DNA from: Proteobacteria bacterium UBA1148
Lineage (GTDB): Bacteria; Pseudomonadota; Gammaproteobacteria; Steroidobacterales; Rariloculaceae
NCBI GenBank assembly: GCA_002311835.1
Contig: DBZY01000078.1
Coordinates: 22,715 to 38,947 of the forward strand
Length of the DNA: 16,233 bases
Direction: 5' to 3'
The notes under the pieces were generated by a model. It had not been told where the DNA came from and made no database searches. It saw nothing but the letters and a program-made list of their open reading frames with translations. How positions within the stretch are numbered: position 1 is the stretch's first letter; every line of letters begins with the position of its first letter. The translations under genes and the position numbers were made by a program. This document shows, one piece after another, positions 8,320 to 15,771 of this stretch.

Positions 8320-9197
8320 CAGTTCGTGTCTTCACGGTTCAGGCGCGCAATTAGACTGGATGTATCCCAACGCTTACCACCCATATGAACCACATCCGCA
8401 TAAAATTTATCCGCCAGCGTAGCGACGGGGAGCTCCGCACCATTCCGGTGTGCTTCTTCCAGACAGATACGGAGGTCTTTCCGCATCCACTCAACGGCAA
8501 ACCCAAAATCGAATTCCCCTGCAATCATCGTTTGCCAACGATTATCCATCTGCCAAGACTGCGCTGCTCCCTTACAAATAACCTCTACGACCAGTTCAGG
8601 CTCGAGCTCTGCCCGCATGGCAAAATTCAATGCCTCAGATAACCCTTGGACAAGACCCGCAATAGCGATCTGATTCACCATCTTTGTAAGTTGGCCGCAA
8701 CCGGTGGGACCTATCAGCTGCACGGTTTTCGCATAAGACCGTATTAGCGGTTCTGCACGTTCAAAGACATCTCTTTCGCCACCCACCATTACCGTTAAAT
8801 TCCCGCCTTCAGCACCTGCCTGCCCTCCGGATACCGGAGCGTCCAAACAATGGATACCCCGCGATTCTCCAGCCGCCGCAATCTCCCTAGCCATGTCAGC
8901 AGAAGCGGTTGTGTGATCCACGAATAGTGAGCCAGGCGACATCACGTTGATCACGCCCTGTTCAAGCACAACCTCTCGCAGATCTGGGTCATCGCCTAGG
9001 CAAGTGAATACGGCCTCAGCCCCAACCGCTGCATCAGACGCACTCGTGGTCCAGGTCCCACCATACTTATCGCACCAACGTTCAGCCTTCTCGGTAGTCC
9101 GATTGAAAACAGTAACTTCAAAACCTGACTGCCGTAGCCATCCCGCCATAGGAAATCCCATGACACCAAGACCGAGAAAAGCAACTTTTTTAATCAA
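8319..9197 (-). CDS. NAD(P)-dependent beta-hydroxyacid dehydrogenase (3-hydroxyisobutyrate dehydrogenase-like)
   Basis: A Rossmann-fold oxidoreductase of the 3-hydroxyisobutyrate / 6-phosphogluconate dehydrogenase superfamily. Numbered from the chosen start, it shows GLGVMGFPMA (9-18) for dinucleotide binding, the substrate motif DAPVSGG (119-125), the catalytic lysine K172 in GCGQLTKMVNQ, and KDLRICLEEA in the C-terminal helical domain. At 292 residues it is the usual length. I chose the TTG at 9197 because GGAG lies six bases upstream and the protein then begins directly with the first beta strand (IKKVAFLG); an upstream TTG at 9233 adds twelve residues and has no such site. Substrates of this family include 3-hydroxyisobutyrate, tartronate semialdehyde and other short hydroxyacids and cannot be told apart here. 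Coupling to tesB hints at acyl-CoA or branched-chain catabolism, for which there is no other evidence. Confidence 0.88.
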   Translation of the reverse strand: MIKKVAFLGLGVMGFPMAGWLRQSGFEVTVFNRTTEKAERWCDKYGGTWTTSASDAAVGAEAVFTCLGDDPDLREVVLEQGVINVMSPGSLFVDHTTASADMAREIAAAGESRGIHCLDAPVSGGQAGAEGGNLTVMVGGERDVFERAEPLIRSYAKTVQLIGPTGCGQLTKMVNQIAIAGLVQGLSEALNFAMRAELEPELVVEVICKGAAQSWQMDNRWQTMIAGEFDFGFAVEWMRKDLRICLEEAHRNGAELPVATLADKFYADVVHMGGKRWDTSSLIARLNREDTN

Positions 9198-9203
9198 GGG
9201 AAG

Positions 9204-9207
9204 CTCC
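9204..9207 (-). promoter_or_regulatory. Ribosome-binding site supporting a TTG start
   Basis: GGAG on the minus strand, six bases before the TTG at 9197. It favours this rare start codon over the more upstream TTG at 9233 for the hydroxyacid dehydrogenase. Confidence 0.5.
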
Positions 9208-9240
9208 ACGCCTTTGATCGAACCCGTAGACAATTCATCG

Positions 9241-10140
9241 TTACCTTAGCATCGCCGCTATGGAGTCAGCAAAATCGCTCATATCGTTGGGCTCCGCTAA
9301 GTTGCCCCGTCGAGACAGCGCCCAGAAATAGCTCAATAGAAGTTGGAGACGTATAACCTCGTCCAGTTGTACTTGGCTAAACGGTATAGACTCGGTATCG
9401 AAGTACATCTCGACTAGAAGATTACGCTGGGCTGCATCATAGTTGTTCATCCCTGCAAGACTTGCAAGATCCAAAATCGGATGAGCATAAAGCGCGTATT
9501 CAAAATCTATAAGCCAAAGCTTTCCGTCATCGAGAATATTAGCTGCAACAAGATCATTATGACAAAGAACGCTTGGAAGAAAGTTAGTCTCATACATACT
9601 TGCCAACCGTTGAAGTTCTCGGCCCCAACCTTGCTCTTCAGTACTTAAAACTCCACTACAATTCTTGTAACTCTTCGAACGAACCGCTTCTTCTAGATAT
9701 CTTTCCGAAAAACTAATTGGATGAAATGGGTTTAGCTTTGAACTAACTTCCACGCCATGAAGCAACCGGAGTGTCGTGGCAACTCGTTCAATATTCTCAG
9801 GGAGTTGCGCTTTTTCTGCAGTCCACGGCACAGCGTTTTCCATGTATTTCGTGATAAGGGCACCGATATCGGGGTCATGGAGAACAACATTGGGTGTAAG
9901 CCCAGCCTGAGCAACTGCTATCAGCAAGCGTTCTTCAGAACCTATATCGAGGGTTTGAAATCGAGTTTCTTCGGTTTCGAGCTGGAAGCGAACCGCCCAG
10001 CTATTAGTATCATGGCTAACACGAAAACTCCGATTGCTGAGTCCGCCCGAAAGCGGCTCAACGAGCAAATCAGCAATATTAACGTTCAGCAGATTGCATA
10101 ACTGAGCAATGATGTTCGGCTCTAAACCTGCCTTAGACAT
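9241..10140 (-). CDS. Choline/aminoglycoside kinase-fold phosphotransferase, probable thiamine kinase
   Basis: A 299-residue small-molecule kinase. From the ATG at 10140 it shows a glycine-rich nucleotide loop SGGLSNRSFRV (31-41), a strand AVRF (49-52), the Brenner motif CHNDLVAANI (193-202) with catalytic D196 and N201, and the metal-binding DFEYA (212-216). The sequence is close to the choline/ethanolamine kinase branch, which includes E. coli thiamine kinase ThiK (YcfN). The third place in a TPP-riboswitch operon, after a TonB-dependent receptor and a PnuC-type permease, argues that it phosphorylates thiamine to thiamine phosphate and traps it. That substrate is inferred from context. Choline kinase is the main alternative. 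It overlaps the pnuC end by 8 bases; a GTG at 10146 is a possible start two codons earlier. Confidence 0.8.
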   Translation of the reverse strand: MSKAGLEPNIIAQLCNLLNVNIADLLVEPLSGGLSNRSFRVSHDTNSWAVRFQLETEETRFQTLDIGSEERLLIAVAQAGLTPNVVLHDPDIGALITKYMENAVPWTAEKAQLPENIERVATTLRLLHGVEVSSKLNPFHPISFSERYLEEAVRSKSYKNCSGVLSTEEQGWGRELQRLASMYETNFLPSVLCHNDLVAANILDDGKLWLIDFEYALYAHPILDLASLAGMNNYDAAQRNLLVEMYFDTESIPFSQVQLDEVIRLQLLLSYFWALSRRGNLAEPNDMSDFADSIAAMLR

Positions 10141-10750
10141 GTCCACGCCTGACTACAGGAGAGGCGATTTGATAATCACGCCACCAACTTCTGAAGCCAA
10201 TGAAAATCAAAATGATATATAAGAAAAACAAGAGCGCTGTAAGATAAAGCTCACGCGCTACATAGAGATAGATCGAAATACTGTCGATGACAAACCAATA
10301 GATCCAGTTCTCTAACACCTTCCGCGCCACCATATACGTCGCCAGAATGGCCGCCACGGTCGTAAATGAATCAGCATATGGGAAGGCTGCTCCCGTGTGA
10401 GCCATTCCCCAACCTAATAGCATGGACACCCCTAAAATACCTATCAGGGCAATAACGTGCTGACCAAAACTCCACATGTGAATCCGCACACCAGAGTTCT
10501 TCTCACCCCCGTAGCACCACTGGTACCAACCATAGATTGCCATTACTGCGTAGAAGACCTGAAGGACGGATTCCATGTACAAACGGGCCGTAAAAAATAA
10601 GCCCATATAAAGACAAGAGCTCAGCAGTTGCGCTGGCCAACACAAAATATTCTGCCGAATGACTAGGACAAGATAGGCCACTGCTAAGGCAACAGCTAAT
10701 ATCTCCGTCACCGACAACACTGCGACCGTGGTTAACAGATTATCGATCAC
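10133..10750 (-). CDS. pnuC: PnuC-family transporter, probable thiamine transporter (PnuT)
   Basis: A 205-residue integral inner-membrane protein with about seven hydrophobic segments (roughly 12-32, 38-55, 61-78, 98-115, 126-143, 149-165, 168-187). The ESVLQVFYAVMAIYGWYQW stretch (60-78) and the later KVLENWIYWFVIDSISIYLY region (144-163) are hallmarks of the PnuC/SWEET-like fold. PnuC proteins move nicotinamide riboside by facilitated diffusion, driven by phosphorylation inside; a subgroup called PnuT is assigned to thiamine because it is controlled by TPP riboswitches. The operon here has that riboswitch, so thiamine is the likely substrate (inference). The start is a GTG without a clear ribosome-binding site, 44 bases after the receptor gene. 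The downstream kinase would provide the metabolic trap that such a channel needs. Confidence 0.9.
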   Translation of the reverse strand: MIDNLLTTVAVLSVTEILAVALAVAYLVLVIRQNILCWPAQLLSSCLYMGLFFTARLYMESVLQVFYAVMAIYGWYQWCYGGEKNSGVRIHMWSFGQHVIALIGILGVSMLLGWGMAHTGAAFPYADSFTTVAAILATYMVARKVLENWIYWFVIDSISIYLYVARELYLTALLFFLYIILIFIGFRSWWRDYQIASPVVRRGHV

Positions 10751-10794
10751 CGAGTGCTGTGGGAAACATGACGCAATTTAATATCTGGCGAGTA

Positions 10795-12954
10795 CTAGAA
10801 ATCATAACTAGCCGTGACTCCGAAAACTCGAGGTGCGCCATACTGATAGTAGGTTTCGTTGATCCAACCCTTACGCGGATCATTCCCAAAATAAAGTCCG
10901 TGTACCGCATAATCTTCGTCAGTCAAATTTCGTCCCCAAAGTTGAAACTCAGTCCTACCAACACGATAGCGCAGACTTGCATTCAAAAGATCGTGCCCAC
11001 TTATGCTTTTCTCATGATAGTAGCCAAACCGACTCTCATCACGCCCCTCCAACTCAATGCGAGCGCTCAGTCGCTCATTAAGCGCAATACTGGCCCCTAA
11101 ATGGTACTGCCACTGTGGCGACTTCGCCTGATCAATTTTTTCCCGAACTATAAAATCACCCACATCTAGGTCATAGGTTGTGATCTGATCAATCTCGGTC
11201 TCCAGCCAGCCGAGAGAGGAAAACAAACGCACTCGATCCGAAAACTGATAAGTTACCTCTGCCTCTGCACCCCAATTGTTTCCGTCAACGTTATCCAAAA
11301 ATCCGAGCCACAGATAATTCACACCATCGTACATCCAAGACTCAAGCTGTGCGTTGTCCCTACGCATGTGAAATAAAGCGGTGCGCAGAACTAACTGGTT
11401 ATCGAGATAAGATCCCTTAAGTCCTATCTCCTTATTCAGGAGTGTCTCGCTTCCCACATTCAGTCTAGGTTGAATGAATGATTGAAAAATAGGTTGCATA
11501 GAGGGCAGTTTTGCGCTGACCTCCGTGTTGACACCCCCGGCCTTGGAACCGCGGGATAGTGTCGCATACAGAAGGGAGTTGTCTGCGACTGAGTAGGTTA
11601 AAGTCAATTCACCGCTTTGAAGATCGTCATCGCTTGCGGACTGGAGATCGATCGTATCCTGATAGCTATCGCTAAAATCCTCGTAGCGTAGGCCAACAGT
11701 CAAACTTAACCGATCATTGATAGTGGTATCTAGTTGACCGTAGATAGCTCGTCGATCTGTACTGTAGAAACTGAAAAAATCGCCGGAAGCCTGTCTGTGT
11801 AAATCCTCATCCCGTTGCTGTACGTACGCTCCTAGCACGTACTGAGTATCAGTTGAAGCAACCAATGAAAAATCCCCCAGGAAACGCACGTCCAGAGATA
11901 TTTCATCTCTCTTTCTGAGGTAGTTGTCCGTCGCAGAGTAAAAATCTAAGACCGGGTCACACAATGTTCCGTCACAAATGCCGACAAATGTCCAATCCTC
12001 ATCAAATCCATACTCCAAATCGCTGTCTAGCCAGGTTGCTACTGCCTCCAAAGCCGCTGATTCTCCCAACTGCCACATCCCTCGAGCAGCCAGAGCCAGA
12101 GTCTCCTGATTATCGTGCCCAGGTTTATCTGACAATGTGTTTCTGGAATTCTCGAGTGAGTAAGCATCGTATCCGTTTTGGCCGTCAAAATAGAGCGCGG
12201 TCAAACCATAGCTGGACCCATCATTTGGATCGAACTCGATGCTCGCGCGCATTGATGTTTCATCGTATCCGTTGGTATCGTTTCGATTCAAAAATTGATT
12301 GTTGATATAACCGTCACCTTTATTTTGGTGTAACGCCAAACGTCCCGTTACAGCCTCACTCATTGGCCCGCTTATCACGCCTTTAGTATGCCAACTACCA
12401 TAGTCCCCGATACCGATCTGCCCATAGCCTTCAAATGACTCGGTTGGGCGATTGCCGCGGATATTCACCATACCGGCCAAAGCGCTAGCTCCGAACCGCG
12501 TCCCTTGTGGCCCACGAGCAATCTCTACCTGCTCAACGTCAAATAACATGCCCGCATTAGCGGTCCCACCCAAGTTGATGCCATCGACCATAATCCCCAC
12601 AGCAGGAAAGTGCTTAGGATCGACGAACTGTTCCAGATCCCCAATCCCTCGAATCTGCACGAACCGGGCTCGAGAGGCGCCGCTTGAATAACTAATGTTC
12701 GGTGAAGTACTTAGCACCGACTCCAGATGCTGAGCCGCACGATCATCGATAATGTCCTCATTGATGACCGTAACACTGCCCGGGCTGTCCATTAGATCGT
12801 TCTCTCGAAACCCAGCCGTTACGACAATTTCTTCAAGGACAGGAAGCGAAGCGTCCTGCTGCGCGAAAGTAAGTGCTGGCAAACAGCTCACAGAAATGAG
12901 TATTGCGCCGAGTGCCTTACTTCTCGGAAAGCAATGAAAAATGGATGTCGTCAT
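10795..12954 (-). CDS. TonB-dependent outer-membrane receptor, probable thiamine receptor
   Basis: A 719-residue TonB-dependent transporter that takes up a scarce solute across the outer membrane with ExbBD-TonB energy. It has a signal peptide cleaved probably after TFA (residue 31), a TonB box EEIVVTA (41-47), a plug domain (about 55-168) with VEIARGPQGTRFGASALAG (143-161), and a 22-strand barrel ending in the typical C-terminal aromatic residue (SYDF). GGAGGAG lies seven bases before the ATG. The upstream TPP riboswitch makes thiamine or a phosphate ester the likely ligand, as for the riboswitch-controlled Omr1 receptors described in other Gram-negatives. General sequence similarity alone would suggest a generic catecholate/vitamin-type receptor, so the ligand is inferred. 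First gene of the salvage operon, followed by pnuC and the kinase. Confidence 0.93.
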   Translation of the reverse strand: MTTSIFHCFPRSKALGAILISVSCLPALTFAQQDASLPVLEEIVVTAGFRENDLMDSPGSVTVINEDIIDDRAAQHLESVLSTSPNISYSSGASRARFVQIRGIGDLEQFVDPKHFPAVGIMVDGINLGGTANAGMLFDVEQVEIARGPQGTRFGASALAGMVNIRGNRPTESFEGYGQIGIGDYGSWHTKGVISGPMSEAVTGRLALHQNKGDGYINNQFLNRNDTNGYDETSMRASIEFDPNDGSSYGLTALYFDGQNGYDAYSLENSRNTLSDKPGHDNQETLALAARGMWQLGESAALEAVATWLDSDLEYGFDEDWTFVGICDGTLCDPVLDFYSATDNYLRKRDEISLDVRFLGDFSLVASTDTQYVLGAYVQQRDEDLHRQASGDFFSFYSTDRRAIYGQLDTTINDRLSLTVGLRYEDFSDSYQDTIDLQSASDDDLQSGELTLTYSVADNSLLYATLSRGSKAGGVNTEVSAKLPSMQPIFQSFIQPRLNVGSETLLNKEIGLKGSYLDNQLVLRTALFHMRRDNAQLESWMYDGVNYLWLGFLDNVDGNNWGAEAEVTYQFSDRVRLFSSLGWLETEIDQITTYDLDVGDFIVREKIDQAKSPQWQYHLGASIALNERLSARIELEGRDESRFGYYHEKSISGHDLLNASLRYRVGRTEFQLWGRNLTDEDYAVHGLYFGNDPRKGWINETYYQYGAPRVFGVTASYDF

Positions 12955-12960
12955 GGCGGC

Positions 12961-12977
12961 TCTCCTCCGTGAAGAGA
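12961..12977 (-). promoter_or_regulatory. Hairpin sequestering the receptor ribosome-binding site
   Basis: The leader RNA reads TCTCTTC-ACG-GAGGAGA, a 7 bp stem (one G-U pair) with a 3-base loop. The right arm contains most of the GGAGGAG ribosome-binding site (12962-12968) of the receptor gene. It lies about 40 bases after the TPP aptamer and is a good candidate for its expression platform, acting on translation. I did not identify the alternative anti-sequestering pairing. Confidence 0.55.
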
Positions 12978-13016
12978 TCCAGTTCGTACCGCGAGTGGGA
13001 ATGCTTCGAAAAGTTT

Positions 13017-13105
13017 CCGTTCCTACGCCGGTACTAACCGGATCAGGTTCTAAGGGTTAGCTGACTTATGGATCAGCTTCTCAGGCCGTTTAGAGCCACC
13101 CCCGG
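13017..13105 (-). promoter_or_regulatory. TPP riboswitch (THI element) aptamer
   Basis: Read on the minus strand, this contains the conserved blocks of the thiamine pyrophosphate aptamer in order: GGGGGTGG, CTGAGA, ACCCTTAGAACCTGATC, CGGTTAGTACCGGCG and TAGGAA. A closing stem pairs CCG at the start with CGG at the end. Between CTGAGA and ACCCTT sits an extra hairpin AGCTGA/TCAGCT, the optional variable stem. It lies 62 bases before the ATG of the TonB-dependent receptor on the same strand. Such aptamers switch off downstream expression when TPP is plentiful. Recognition rests on near-complete match to the known consensus. Confidence 0.95.
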
Positions 13106-13119
13106 TCGCTGCAGTTGAT

Positions 13120-13148
13120 ATTTAACCCTTCTCTTTCAGTCGAGGCAA
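13120..13148 (-). promoter_or_regulatory. Candidate promoter of the thiamine operon inside the 3' end of moaB
   Basis: TTGCCT (13143-13148) and TTAAAT (13120-13125) are exactly 17 bases apart, each matching four of six sigma70 consensus bases. Initiation about seven bases on would fall near 13113, just before the aptamer at 13105. There is no other room for a promoter, since moaB ends at 13122. If this site is not used, the operon must be read through from moaB. Confidence 0.45.
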
Positions 13149-13652
13149 GAGTTCCGCAAGATTACATGGTCGTGTGCGATAGTCTAGCTGCAACGAAATT
13201 ATTTTGTCCCAACCTGTAGCGCATGCGTTCGTCGATCCAGGAAGACAAAAGACATAGGTACCATCGGCCACACCAGCCAAACATCGAGACTGTAGGCTTG
13301 AAGTACCGATCTCCTTATATGAAATTGCCCGGAATAACTCACCAAACCCGTCGATTTTCTTCTTCAGTAATGGCTCGATTGCTTCCGGAGTCCCATCGCG
13401 CCCCGTCACCCCCGTGCCACCAGTAGAGATGATAACTTCGACCTTGTCATCGGCGATCCATTGTGAGACCCGTTCACTGATCATTTGCGGATCATCCTTG
13501 ACTATCACCTTCTCATACAGGTAATGACCAGCCTCGGTTAGTCGCTGCACAAGTAGAGCACCCGATCGATCGGTATTCTCATCTCGAGTATCGGATACGG
13601 TCAGTATCGCGATGCTAAGTGGCACAAGCTCTCGTTTCTCTGTTTCTAGCAC
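13122..13652 (-). CDS. moaB: MoaB/MogA-family molybdopterin biosynthesis protein
   Basis: This family binds molybdopterin; MogA adenylylates it before molybdenum insertion, and the cellular role of MoaB in E. coli is less clear. The 176-residue product shows ISTGGTGVTGRDGTPEAI (75-92), the molybdopterin-binding signature, plus FGELFRAISYKEIG (103-116), SRCLAGV (122-128) and LPGSTNA (137-143). It resembles E. coli MoaB (170 residues) more than MogA throughout, including the TRPCN near the end. The start is a GTG with a weak ribosome-binding site, but the distance to the first strand (IAILTVS) equals that in E. coli MoaB. No other molybdenum cofactor gene is near. It lies immediately upstream of the thiamine riboswitch, on the same strand. 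Confidence 0.93.
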   Translation of the reverse strand: MLETEKRELVPLSIAILTVSDTRDENTDRSGALLVQRLTEAGHYLYEKVIVKDDPQMISERVSQWIADDKVEVIISTGGTGVTGRDGTPEAIEPLLKKKIDGFGELFRAISYKEIGTSSLQSRCLAGVADGTYVFCLPGSTNACATGWDKIISLQLDYRTRPCNLAELLPRLKEKG

Positions 13653-13755
13653 GTCAATCTACCATTGCAGGATCCTGCTCACCTCGCAAGCGCGTGGCTG
13701 GGATCGCAATTGCTTTGCACATATAGAGGTGTATATGGCGAGTATTGAAGCGGGA

Positions 13756-14655
13756 TCAATTCGAACCAGATAAGGGACGTAGTTGATTGTCTAAAAATGC
13801 TTTTACCAATTCGGTGCGCCGCTCATCAGAAAACTGTTCTCCGCCGTGTGCAGCCCCATGTACCACCTCAAACTGAACTTGCACAGTACGCTCCTTGTAA
13901 GCGTTATGAAGCTCATGCGACTGATTTATGGGCATCTGAGGATCTTGATCTCCATGTAACAACAACATTGGTGGATCAGTAGCGTCTACATGGAATACGG
14001 GACTAGCCAATCGCGCCAAACTCTCCTTCTCCTCCGGTTGCCCCCCTAAAAGAAGATCCAAAGCGGGCACACGTACGCTGAGGCCATGTGGGGTTGATTG
14101 CTTTAATATCGTGGTTAGATTCGAGGCACCAAAATAACTCACGACCGCTTGAACATCAGATGATTGATCAAGATAGTCTCCGACCGTACCTTCAAGATTA
14201 TCGTGTCCGTTTGTCGTACCCACTAACGCCACAAGATGCCCACCAGAAGATGTCCCTAGTATTCCAATACGCGAAGCGTCGTAACCAAAACTCGTGGCGT
14301 TGCCACGCAAAAAACGGATAGCCGCCTTAATATCGTGAATCTGCGCTGGGAACATAGCGTCTCCGGAAAGCCTAAAATCTACGCTCGCCATCGCGTAGCC
14401 CTGTTCCACAAATGCAGTGGTCAGCAGGCGTTCTTTTGATCCACCCCTCCAAGCGCCTCCATGCACCCAGATAAGTAGGGGTGGGTTAGTAATGTCCATC
14501 GGTAGGTAGAGGTCTAACTTGAGATCATGCCCATTTACGGTTCCGTACAAAATGTTGGCAGTCATCTCAAACTGCTGTTGAGCGGGAGCGTTTATCGCAA
14601 CAATCAATGCCACACCAGTAGCCCACCAGCGGACTGACCTCTGAATAACCGTCAT
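13756..14655 (-). CDS. Exported alpha/beta-hydrolase (esterase/carboxylesterase family)
   Basis: A serine hydrolase of the alpha/beta fold, similar to the BD-FAE/hormone-sensitive-lipase-like esterases. Numbered from the ATG at 14655 (299 residues), it has a signal peptide ending near APA (residue 25), the oxyanion motif HGG (65-67), the nucleophile elbow GTSSG (134-138) with S136, the acid D238 in HGDQDPQMP, and the base H270 in HGAAHGG. The triad is complete, so an active periplasmic or secreted esterase is likely; the substrate is unknown. I chose ATG 14655 because GGAGGAAGG directly precedes it; the open frame continues to a TTG within that ribosome-binding site. It follows the metallo-beta-lactamase-fold gene by 74 bases on the same strand and is probably in the same transcript. 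Confidence 0.88.
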   Translation of the reverse strand: MTVIQRSVRWWATGVALIVAINAPAQQQFEMTANILYGTVNGHDLKLDLYLPMDITNPPLLIWVHGGAWRGGSKERLLTTAFVEQGYAMASVDFRLSGDAMFPAQIHDIKAAIRFLRGNATSFGYDASRIGILGTSSGGHLVALVGTTNGHDNLEGTVGDYLDQSSDVQAVVSYFGASNLTTILKQSTPHGLSVRVPALDLLLGGQPEEKESLARLASPVFHVDATDPPMLLLHGDQDPQMPINQSHELHNAYKERTVQVQFEVVHGAAHGGEQFSDERRTELVKAFLDNQLRPLSGSN

Positions 14656-14729
14656 GATCCTTCCTCCCAACGATCGTTATCGTTTTTTCTTGTCTCTAAC
14701 CATGCATCGGCCTACGACAGTATCTCCCG

Positions 14730-15701
14730 CTATGGCGTTTCGTTGAAAACGATTCTCGCTGCATCCCCAATTCTCTCAGCACCCTCGCTAGGCCAATCCT
14801 GATACTGAGATTCCAGTTCTCGTATCAGCAATCCAGCCACTTCATCGGCAGAGCGCCCCTGACTTTTGAGCTCTCCAACTCGCGACTGCAGCGTGGCAAA
14901 AAACTCATCATAACCCCGAATCACAGCGTCGCCACCCATAGGACCATGGCTGGGTACTACGATTTCAATGTCCGAAAAATAATCGATTTCCATGAGTGTC
15001 TTCAATGACTCCCGCCACACTCTGGCGCTGGAAGAGGGGCTTGAAAACCTTGGATACCGACGCATCGCGATATCTCCTGAGAACAGGACTCCATCCTCTT
15101 CAACGAAAAATACCGTATCACCTCGGGTATGGGCCGGCCCTACTGCGTACATGCGAACGGTCACTCCACCAAGATCCAAAGTGTATTGGTTATCAAAATA
15201 TACGTCAGCTTGCCTGAAATCTGCCCCCTCTAAAAGCTCCGCCATAACCGTTGACATGCGAGAAAATCGCTCCGCATGTGATAAACGAAATTCATCAAGA
15301 TCCTGCTGCTGATCACGGGAACGGATCATCACGGCACTGGGCGGAAATGCCTCCGCACCAAGATCATGCTCGGAGTGATAATGTGTAGAGACGATGTATA
15401 GTTCATCGTTCTTGCTGACCTTGTTCGTTTCCCCAAGCACGATCTCACCGTTCGGTAACCCGAGCCCGGTATCAATAACCAGGGTGGCTCTCTCCCCAAC
15501 GACAATACCTACGTTAGGTACGAACCTGGCATCGTTATCAAGTATTACGTAGACATGATCTGATACCCTCAGCGTCTTATCCTGAGCAATTAAAGGCACC
15601 GGAATAGCAACATCGAGAACCTGAGCCCACCCTCCGACCAGCCATCCGATGCTTAAAAGTAGTCCTAAGAATAGCTCAACAAGTTTCCGGCTGATATTCA
15701 T
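14730..15701 (-). CDS. Exported metallo-beta-lactamase-fold hydrolase with an HxHxEHD metal motif
   Basis: From the ATG at 15701 the product is 323 residues with an N-terminal signal or anchor (about 5-27, ending near GWAQ). The metallo-beta-lactamase fold is clear: VIDTG (76-80), THYHSEHD (106-113), GPAHTRGD (188-195) with H191, SGD (208-210) with D210, and PSHGP (250-254) with H252. Most family members have HxHxDH; here Asp is replaced by Glu (E111), followed by H112 and D113. That variant occurs in a subgroup of exported hydrolases, but the effect on the metal site is unknown. AGAGGG seven bases before the ATG supports this start; the frame stays open upstream to 15797, overlapping the preceding gene. 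Not to be read as an antibiotic resistance gene: similarity is to the general superfamily. Substrate unknown; the neighbours suggest an exported hydrolytic pathway. Confidence 0.85.
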   Translation of the reverse strand: MNISRKLVELFLGLLLSIGWLVGGWAQVLDVAIPVPLIAQDKTLRVSDHVYVILDNDARFVPNVGIVVGERATLVIDTGLGLPNGEIVLGETNKVSKNDELYIVSTHYHSEHDLGAEAFPPSAVMIRSRDQQQDLDEFRLSHAERFSRMSTVMAELLEGADFRQADVYFDNQYTLDLGGVTVRMYAVGPAHTRGDTVFFVEEDGVLFSGDIAMRRYPRFSSPSSSARVWRESLKTLMEIDYFSDIEIVVPSHGPMGGDAVIRGYDEFFATLQSRVGELKSQGRSADEVAGLLIRELESQYQDWPSEGAERIGDAARIVFNETP

Positions 15702-15771
15702 GGGAAAGCCCTCTATAAAATATGAACTCGGTATTATTTTGACAAAGAGAACACAATTGCTACTAGAACGT

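Noticed and set aside
11964..12305. Open frames antisense to the TonB-dependent receptor and other genes
   Set aside because: They lie opposite clearly coding sequence, have no ribosome-binding sites and show no recognisable protein features.
13720..13737. Inverted repeat CATATA-GAGGTG-TATATG upstream of moaB
   Set aside because: Short and AT-rich, so likely by chance; could be an operator, but nothing else supports it.
14730..15701. Beta-lactamase resistance gene
   Set aside because: Only superfamily motifs are shared; the metal motif and overall sequence differ from known class B enzymes.
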